A stretch of DNA of 10,296 nt from the NCBI GenBank assembly GCA_900766795.1, contig CAAFWX010000288.1:1-10296 (forward strand), in the 5' to 3' direction. The position numbers were made by a program, and so were the translations under genes. Under the pieces are notes generated by a model. It was not told where the DNA came from and did not search any database. It saw only the letters and a list, made by a program, of their open reading frames with translations. The stretch is from Oscillospiraceae bacterium. GTDB taxonomy: Bacteria > Bacillota_A > Clostridia > Oscillospirales > Ruminococcaceae. The first letter of the stretch is position 1. Each line of letters starts with the position of its first letter. Positions 6,782-10,296 of the stretch are shown here, piece by piece.

Positions 6782-7033
6782 TTATTCATCATTCTCCGAA
6801 AACAGCGAATCAATGGTAGTATTCAGTATTTTTGCGATAACAAACAGCTCCTTATCGTTTGCAAGCCGCAGCTGTCCCTCAAGCTTAGAATAGCTGGTCG
6901 GGTTAATGTCACAGCCCTCGGTCTGAATCATTGCGATAAAATCCTTTTGCTTTATCCCGCGCTCTTTCCGCAGGCGCTCAATATTCCTGCCAACCATGTT
7001 TGCGCTCCCGTATTCCTTTTTTCGCAGCTTCAT
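6782..7033 (-). CDS. Small XRE (Cro/CI-type) transcriptional regulator
   Basis: This 83-aa protein is almost entirely one helix-turn-helix domain (about residues 15-77). A first helix with RNIERLRKERG (16-26) leads to the HTH pair KQKDFIAMIQTEG (28-40) and NPTSYSKLEGQLR (44-56), then the helix KELFVIAKILN (61-71) and the typical end TTIDSLF (72-78). There is no separate ligand or protease domain, so it should act as a dimeric DNA-binding repressor. GGAGGG (7046-7041 on minus) lies 7 bp from the ATG. It is divergent from a lipoprotein gene, and three palindromic sites lie in the 138-bp gap between them, one over its own probable -10 region. Autoregulation and control of the lipoprotein are therefore likely (inference). 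The base composition is lower in GC than the nad genes, suggesting acquisition. Confidence 0.87.
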   Translation of the reverse strand: MKLRKKEYGSANMVGRNIERLRKERGIKQKDFIAMIQTEGCDINPTSYSKLEGQLRLANDKELFVIAKILNTTIDSLFSENDE

Positions 7034-7045
7034 GTGTATCCCTCC

Positions 7046-7072
7046 AATATAATTCTTATCTAAAATTATATT
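7046..7072. promoter_or_regulatory. Operator candidate O3 over the regulator's own promoter
   Basis: AATATAATT (7046-7054) and AATTATATT (7064-7072) are perfect 9-bp inverted arms. The inner 17 bp (7051-7067, AATTCTTATCTAAAATT) is a degenerate relative of the two sites further right. It contains a minus-strand TATAAT (7070-7065) that could be the -10 of the regulator gene, and it abuts that gene's ribosome site. Confidence 0.55.
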
Positions 7073-7083
7073 TCAGAAACTAC

Positions 7084-7112
7084 TTGACAAAATTCTATTT
7101 TGGAATTATAAT
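7084..7112 (+). promoter_or_regulatory. Consensus SigA promoter of the lipoprotein gene
   Basis: TTGACA (7084-7089), exactly 17 bp of spacer, then TATAAT (7107-7112). Both hexamers are perfect. Transcription should begin near 7119 and give a leader of about 50 nt before the ATG at 7172. Confidence 0.88.
7091..7107. promoter_or_regulatory. Operator candidate O1 in the promoter spacer
   Basis: AATTCTATTTTGGAATT is a 17-bp near-palindrome (arms AATTC/GAATT) occupying the spacer between the -35 and -10 boxes. It matches site O2 at 13 of 17 positions. A repressor bound here would block RNA polymerase directly. Confidence 0.6.
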
Positions 7113-7118
7113 ATCAAT

Positions 7119-7135
7119 AATTCCGATGTGGAATT
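7119..7135. promoter_or_regulatory. Operator candidate O2 at the transcription start
   Basis: AATTCCGATGTGGAATT has perfect 6-bp arms (AATTCC/GGAATT) around a 5-bp centre and begins about where transcription of the lipoprotein gene should start. Its centre is 28 bp from that of O1 and 68 bp from that of O3. Confidence 0.6.
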
Positions 7136-7171
7136 ATGTAACGCAAAAAAAAGTGAAAGGAATTGTGCAAA

Positions 7172-7834
7172 ATGAAAAGAATAATCAGTTTACTTTGTGT
7201 TGGTGCCCTGAGCGTAACAATGACCGCCTGCGGCAGTGATAAGAAAGCTTTTGAAACCTCAAAAGCAGCTTACGACAATATTCAAATTGCCTATGAAATC
7301 ACAGAACAGTTTGGCGGCGACATCTACGAAGCTTGGCGGCTTGGAATCTATGAGGATGACGAAATTCTTGATGGCGGTGTAAGATTTCTTGCAGAGGAAC
7401 TGTCGCTTAGTGAAAGTGAAATTAGAGATGGTGTCGCATACACCGTAGCTAGTATTACCGGTAGTGATTGGGATGAGTTATCAGAATCTGAAAAAAATAA
7501 ATACACGAGCAATGCTGACTCGTTTTTCAGTATTATGGAGGATAGTTTATTCTCTTTCTGCGTATCCTCAGTTAGCGGTGCATACATAGTTAATGGTAAA
7601 GTAGAAGAAGCACAAACGGCTTTGGATTCTGCCAAAACACAGATGAAGGAACTGAGTGAGAATTACTCGGATTATGAGCATCCAAACCTAAAAGGATATT
7701 ATACTACCACAAGCTCATATTTCAATTTCTGCCAAAACCCCGATGGTTCTTTTGAACAGGTCAAGAATACAATCAATGATTACAGAAATGATGCAAGAGA
7801 TTACATAAGTGACCTTGATTACATTTTTGACTAA
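7172..7834 (+). CDS. Lipoprotein of unknown function
   Basis: I do not recognise a domain. The 220-aa product begins MKRIISLLCVGALSVTMTAC, a positively charged, hydrophobic lipoprotein signal with Cys20 as the lipidated residue (MTAC lipobox), so it should be anchored on the outer face of the membrane. The mature part is acidic and looks largely helical, with a segment rich in Ser/Glu (SLSESEIRD, SESEKNKYTS) and a helical stretch KVEEAQTALDSAKTQMKELSENY that could form a coiled coil. It is rich in Tyr/Asp near the C-terminus. Two later cysteines (FSFCVSS, FNFCQNP) might pair. The start at 7172 is supported by AAAGGAA (7156-7162). An upstream in-frame TTG at 7163 would add three residues and is less likely. 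It is driven by a consensus promoter under probable control of the divergent XRE protein. The AT-rich composition differs from flanking housekeeping genes. Confidence 0.82.
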   Translation: MKRIISLLCVGALSVTMTACGSDKKAFETSKAAYDNIQIAYEITEQFGGDIYEAWRLGIYEDDEILDGGVRFLAEELSLSESEIRDGVAYTVASITGSDWDELSESEKNKYTSNADSFFSIMEDSLFSFCVSSVSGAYIVNGKVEEAQTALDSAKTQMKELSENYSDYEHPNLKGYYTTTSSYFNFCQNPDGSFEQVKNTINDYRNDARDYISDLDYIFD

Positions 7835-7857
7835 TCCTTATGCAAGAAAAATACGAC

Positions 7858-7888
7858 AAAAAGGGCGCTCTCCAAATGGAAAGCGCCC
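7858..7888 (-). terminator. Intrinsic terminator after the rubredoxin gene
   Basis: On the minus strand GGGCGCTTTCC, loop ATTT, GGAGAGCGCCC forms an 11-bp stem with one mismatch, followed by TTTTT. It lies 20 bp past the rubredoxin stop. On + the hairpin is followed by AAAA rather than T, so it would serve the lipoprotein gene only poorly. Confidence 0.72.
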
Positions 7889-7907
7889 AAAACTATTATG
7901 CTAAGAA

Positions 7908-8063
7908 TTACTCGGCAGAGAAATCCGCCTTGCTAAGCCCGCAGACCGGGCAAACCCAGTCCTCGGGGATATCCTCCCACTTAGTGCCGGGAGCGATACC
8001 TCCGTCGGGGTCGCCTACCGCAGGGTCATAAACATATCCGCAGGGACAAACGTGCTTTTCCAT
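7908..8063 (-). CDS. Rubredoxin
   Basis: This 51-aa cytosolic one-iron electron carrier typically passes electrons to rubrerythrins and other oxygen- or peroxide-detoxifying enzymes in anaerobes. The translation runs [19 protein letters not shown], then [19 protein letters not shown], then [13 protein letters not shown]. [19 protein letters not shown] and DWVCPVCG are diagnostic. The second ligand pair is normal (Cys38-x2-Cys41). The first is Cys6-Pro-Cys8, one residue shorter than the usual CxxCG. AAAGGAG lies about 9 bp before the ATG. The gene is 39 bp downstream of the 3' end of a reverse rubrerythrin on the same strand, so the two were probably one peroxide-defence operon. The rest of that upstream gene is missing here, so the original promoter is probably displaced. 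Confidence 0.93.
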   Translation of the reverse strand: MEKHVCPCGYVYDPAVGDPDGGIAPGTKWEDIPEDWVCPVCGLSKADFSAE

Positions 8064-8102
8064 GGTCAATTTCTCCTTTCGCAGAATTAGTATGCGCAGT
8101 TA

Positions 8103-8165
8103 TTACTTAAAATATCTGTTCAGCAGACCCTCGAAAGCCTTGCCGTGTCTTGCCTCGTCGCTGCC
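8103..8165 (-). pseudogene. 3' fragment of a reverse rubrerythrin gene
   Basis: On the minus strand the frame ending at the TAA at 8103-8105 encodes SDEARHGKAFEGLLNRYFK. This closely resembles the C-terminus of reverse rubrerythrins (NADH peroxidase type), which typically ends KDEARHGKAFxGLLxRYF and supplies di-iron ligands (the Glu and His of DEARH). Upstream of about 8165 the translation loses resemblance and a stop codon (TAG) appears at 8205-8207, so most of the roughly 180-190 codons normally preceding are missing. There is no ribosome site or plausible start. The break falls where AT-rich DNA leading to the integrase begins, as expected for a gene split by element insertion. The remaining part may be joined to the other element end outside the window. 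Confidence 0.72.
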
Positions 8166-8322
8166 ACTCTCCTGCTGTTTTACGCTTCGGGTAATGTACA
8201 AAATCCGCTAAAGCCTTTGTTTAAGCCACATCTTTGAAACATCTTTTCACAAGTCTTGTAAATCATTTAACAAGTTTGTAACTAGTTTTTACAACTTTAT
8301 TACAACTTTGAGGTGATTTTCA
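8166..8322 (+). promoter_or_regulatory. Element end and integrase promoter region
   Basis: This 157-bp AT-rich stretch without a gene joins the rubrerythrin fragment to the integrase. TTGAAA (8234-8239), a 17-bp spacer and TGTAAA (8257-8262) form a plausible integrase promoter, though the -10 is imperfect. The -10 overlaps the first repeat of the array at 8249-8309. The recombination core should lie near 8158-8200, but its exact limits cannot be told from one end. Confidence 0.4.
8249..8309. repeat. Short repeat array ahead of the integrase
   Basis: Four related motifs lie within 61 bp: ACAAGTCTTGTAA (8249-8261), ACAAGTTTGTAA (8270-8281) and, in the opposite sense, TTACAACTTT twice (8289-8298 and 8300-8309, 11 bp apart). 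Paired direct and inverted copies near an element end are typical of integrase arm-binding sites, or they may be operators controlling int. The role is inferred. Confidence 0.5.
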
Positions 8323-9534
8323 ATGGCGAAAGAAACAAATGGTGTATTTCAGAACAAGGACAATTCATGGGGATTTCGGTTCACAGCGGTTATTGACGGA
8401 AAGCAGATAACGAAGCGTAAAACCAAAGATGAAAACGGGCAGAAATTCCCTACAAGAAAGGCAGCGGCTAAAGCCAGAGAAGCGGCAATTGCCAAAGCGC
8501 ACATTGAGGTTAAGCAGAAACAGAAAATCTACCGCCGCACAATGGCTGACGTTTTCAAGGAATACTGTGAGAGCGGCAGGACAGGCAAAGCCTATCAGAC
8601 AATCAAAAAACAGGACAGTTTATGGAACAACCACATTTCCGCACGATTCGGGAAGCGTTATGTTGATGATATTTCCGCTGCTGAGATTATGGACTATCTT
8701 TCCGAACTCTATTTTACAGAGGGGTATTCATTTCAGTACACCGAAAGCTTTCTGAAAATGTTCTATCTGATATTCGGACAGGCTTATTCCCGAAACTACC
8801 TTGATATTGATACATATAACAAACTGTGTGTCAACAAAAGCACGAAAATCAGTATGCCGAAAATGAAAGCGGAAGATGATACGGAAATTGTTGCTTTCAG
8901 CCGTGAGGAACTTTCTGCTCTTGATGAATATTTCAAGGGGACAAATGCGGAAACCGCTTATCTTTTGGGACGGTACTGCGGTCTGCGTATCAATGAATGC
9001 TTCGGCTTAAAATGGAGCAATGTTGATATTGAAGCGGGAACTATCACAATAGACCGCCAAATGCAATATCAGAATGGGCTTATCAAGCTTGTTTCGCCTA
9101 AAACCCACAACTCCAAAAGAACACTGTATATGTGCGCCGCTCTGAAAGAATATTTCAAAATACTGGCAGAAAAGCGGAAATCAGATGAACAGGAATTTGC
9201 CGCTCTGCGTGAACAAAATCAGCGCATGATTGAAGATATTGACGGAAAGAAGATTTCTTCAACGGAACTTGTAAACTGCCTTTCTGACGGGAAAATTCAA
9301 ACAGTTAATTCCATGAAATATCCAACAAGAGAGATAAAAAGCAAGCTTGGAATTGACTTCAAATATCATTATCTCCGTCATACTTACGGAACGCTTATGG
9401 CAGAAATGAACACTCCAACGCATTTGTTGTGCAATCAAATGGGGCATGGAAATATTCAAGTAACACAGCGGTATTATATCGCAATCTCCCGAACGGGAAT
9501 TGACGTGCTGCAAAGCAATATCAACAAGTTATAA
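8323..9534 (+). CDS. int: Tyrosine recombinase / integrase of a mobile element
   Basis: This 403-aa phage/ICE-type tyrosine integrase carries out site-specific integration and excision. It has an N-terminal arm-binding, AP2-like domain (about 8-60: WGFRF, VIDGKQITKRKT, FPTRKAAAKARE), a SAM-like core-binding domain (about 70-165) and a catalytic domain. The catalytic residues are visible: Arg222 in YCGLRINE, Lys260 in SPKTHNSKR, His349 and Arg352 in HYLRHTYG, His375 in MGHGN and the nucleophile Tyr385 in VTQRYY. There is a charged helical insertion at about 285-335. All catalytic residues are intact and the length is normal, so the enzyme may be active. AGGTGA (8312-8317) precedes the ATG. It reads inward from a split rubrerythrin gene, the usual place and direction for an integrase at an element end. 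No excisionase is adjacent. Confidence 0.94.
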   Translation: MAKETNGVFQNKDNSWGFRFTAVIDGKQITKRKTKDENGQKFPTRKAAAKAREAAIAKAHIEVKQKQKIYRRTMADVFKEYCESGRTGKAYQTIKKQDSLWNNHISARFGKRYVDDISAAEIMDYLSELYFTEGYSFQYTESFLKMFYLIFGQAYSRNYLDIDTYNKLCVNKSTKISMPKMKAEDDTEIVAFSREELSALDEYFKGTNAETAYLLGRYCGLRINECFGLKWSNVDIEAGTITIDRQMQYQNGLIKLVSPKTHNSKRTLYMCAALKEYFKILAEKRKSDEQEFAALREQNQRMIEDIDGKKISSTELVNCLSDGKIQTVNSMKYPTREIKSKLGIDFKYHYLRHTYGTLMAEMNTPTHLLCNQMGHGNIQVTQRYYIAISRTGIDVLQSNINKL

Positions 9535-9538
9535 CAAC

Positions 9539-9567
9539 AGAGCCGAAAGTTCAACGCTTTCGGCTCT
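9539..9567. terminator. Bidirectional terminator between int and the WYL gene
   Basis: A perfect 10-bp stem (GAGCCGAAAG / CTTTCGGCTC) with a 7-nt loop begins 5 bp after the integrase stop and ends 3 bp before the stop of the convergent WYL gene. The T-run on + is short (TTGCTTATT) and on the minus strand it is TGTTGTTATAACTT, so efficiency is uncertain. Confidence 0.7.
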
Positions 9568-9570
9568 TGC

Positions 9571-10296
9571 TTATTCATACATATTGCGGATTTTTTCAAG
9601 GAACTGCTTGAACTCCTCAACCACAGGGGCAGGAGATACAAGCTTCGCACGCTTTCCGAAGCTGCAAAGCCATGAAAAGAACTGTTCGCTGACATTCACC
9701 TTTGTGTTTATGCTGAAATGGTTCTCGTCAACCTTTCCGTAAATCACATTAGCCGTTCCAAAGCGGTCTACAACAGTATCAAGCAGCGGATTTACAAAGT
9801 GAATTGTAACTCTCTGCGTTTCGCCGCCGAACATGGAAAACGTCCGCTGTGCGTAGGATTCTATTTCAACAGCGGCAAAGGCTTCTGCGCCCTCTCTTGC
9901 CGCTCCCATAAGCTGAACGTCTTTCATGCGGTCAACTCTGTATGTCTTTATCTTCTGCGAGCGGCTCTCAAAAGCAAGGAGATAATAGTTGCCCTCGTTT
10001 ATCAGAAGCTTGTAGGGGCTGACAATGTACCTATTGCCGTTCCTGCGCTCAAGCTGTTCATTCACGTTGTTTATTGAGCATTTCAGATACTTGAAACTTA
10101 TCTGTTCGGGGGTGTGCTTTTTTGTGCTTATTGCTTCGTTTATCTGGCTTATATTGTTCAGCACTTGCTTGTTGTTGGTTTTTACACGGTCTGTGAGGAA
10201 AGAATTTTGCTTTATCTTATCCGCTTGGTGAACGCTTACAAACTCGGTTATCACGTCAACAAGCCGCTCTGCCTGTCCTTGTGAGATAAACTTTGC
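9571..10296 (-). CDS. WYL-domain transcriptional regulator, 5' end outside window
   Basis: The reading frame stays open to the right edge, so this is the C-terminal 241 residues of a longer protein. The GTG at 10254 is an internal codon rather than a believable start, since AKFISQGQAERLVDVITEF continues the same family-like sequence. The layout is that of DeoR/YafY-type WYL regulators: a linker helix region (TDRVKTNN, a common motif just after the HTH), then a WYL domain with ISFKYLKCS, VSPYKLLINEGNYYLLAFES (split in two beta strands) and KIKTYRVDRMKDVQL, and a WCX-like C-terminal part (RVTIHFVNPLLDTVVDRFG, SEQFFSWLCSFGKRAKLVSP). WYL domains sense small ligands or nucleic acid and often regulate defence or mobile-element genes. 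Being inside the presumed element and convergent with int, it is likely element cargo (inference). The DNA-binding domain should lie just beyond 10296. Confidence 0.88.
   Translation of the reverse strand, partial: AKFISQGQAERLVDVITEFVSVHQADKIKQNSFLTDRVKTNNKQVLNNISQINEAISTKKHTPEQISFKYLKCSINNVNEQLERRNGNRYIVSPYKLLINEGNYYLLAFESRSQKIKTYRVDRMKDVQLMGAAREGAEAFAAVEIESYAQRTFSMFGGETQRVTIHFVNPLLDTVVDRFGTANVIYGKVDENHFSINTKVNVSEQFFSWLCSFGKRAKLVSPAPVVEEFKQFLEKIRNMYE

Noticed and set aside
7840..8031. 63-codon open frame on + over the rubredoxin region
   Set aside because: The minus strand encodes a clear rubredoxin here. The + frame runs through the terminator hairpin and is a by-product.
8249..8309. CRISPR-like short repeats
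   Set aside because: Motifs are only 10-13 bp, in both orientations and with unequal gaps. There are no repeat-spacer units and no cas genes.
8100..8330. tRNA gene as the integration target
   Set aside because: No tRNA-like cloverleaf is visible. The sequence at the junction encodes a rubrerythrin C-terminus instead.

Overview
The window looks like a chromosomal segment of a Gram-positive anaerobe of the Clostridia, most probably Oscillospiraceae/Ruminococcaceae. This is inferred from the moderately GC-rich housekeeping genes, AGGAGG-type ribosome binding sites, a clostridial-type divergent galactokinase, and a rubredoxin next to the 3' end of a reverse rubrerythrin. No species can be named from the sequence alone.

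Layout, left to right. Positions 1-136 hold no gene but contain a hairpin/repeat cluster. Next come rodA (cell elongation, peptidoglycan polymerase) and a divergent galactokinase, both on +. They meet the convergent gene hflX (-), a ribosome-splitting GTPase, at a bidirectional terminator. hflX has a textbook SigA promoter and a structured leader, and is divergent from a + strand de novo NAD operon: nadB (L-aspartate oxidase, TTG start), nadC (quinolinate phosphoribosyltransferase, 4-bp overlap) and a small gene. The small gene encodes 86 aa resembling only the middle domain of fatty-acid kinase FakA. nadA is not in the window. The operon ends at a strong hairpin.

The next part (about 6780-7840) is visibly more AT-rich. 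It holds a small Cro/CI-type (XRE) regulator on - and a divergently transcribed, unrecognised lipoprotein on +. Their shared 138-bp intergenic region carries a perfect SigA promoter and three related 17-bp palindromic sites. This is the most self-contained candidate regulatory system here.

From 7908 to about 8165, on -, are a 51-aa rubredoxin with an unusual Cys-Pro-Cys first iron ligand pair and, just upstream of it, only the last ~20 codons of a reverse rubrerythrin gene. The rubrerythrin sequence stops abruptly and AT-rich DNA follows. That DNA holds an array of short repeats, a phage/ICE-type tyrosine integrase on +, and a convergent WYL-domain regulator that runs off the right edge. The best reading is that an integrative element entered the 3' end of the rubrerythrin gene, with its left end at about 8160-8200 and its body extending beyond 10296.

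The genes fall into unrelated functional blocks: cell wall, sugar phosphorylation, ribosome rescue, NAD synthesis, a lipoprotein/repressor module, oxygen defence and a mobile element. The two AT-rich blocks are the likely accessory parts.
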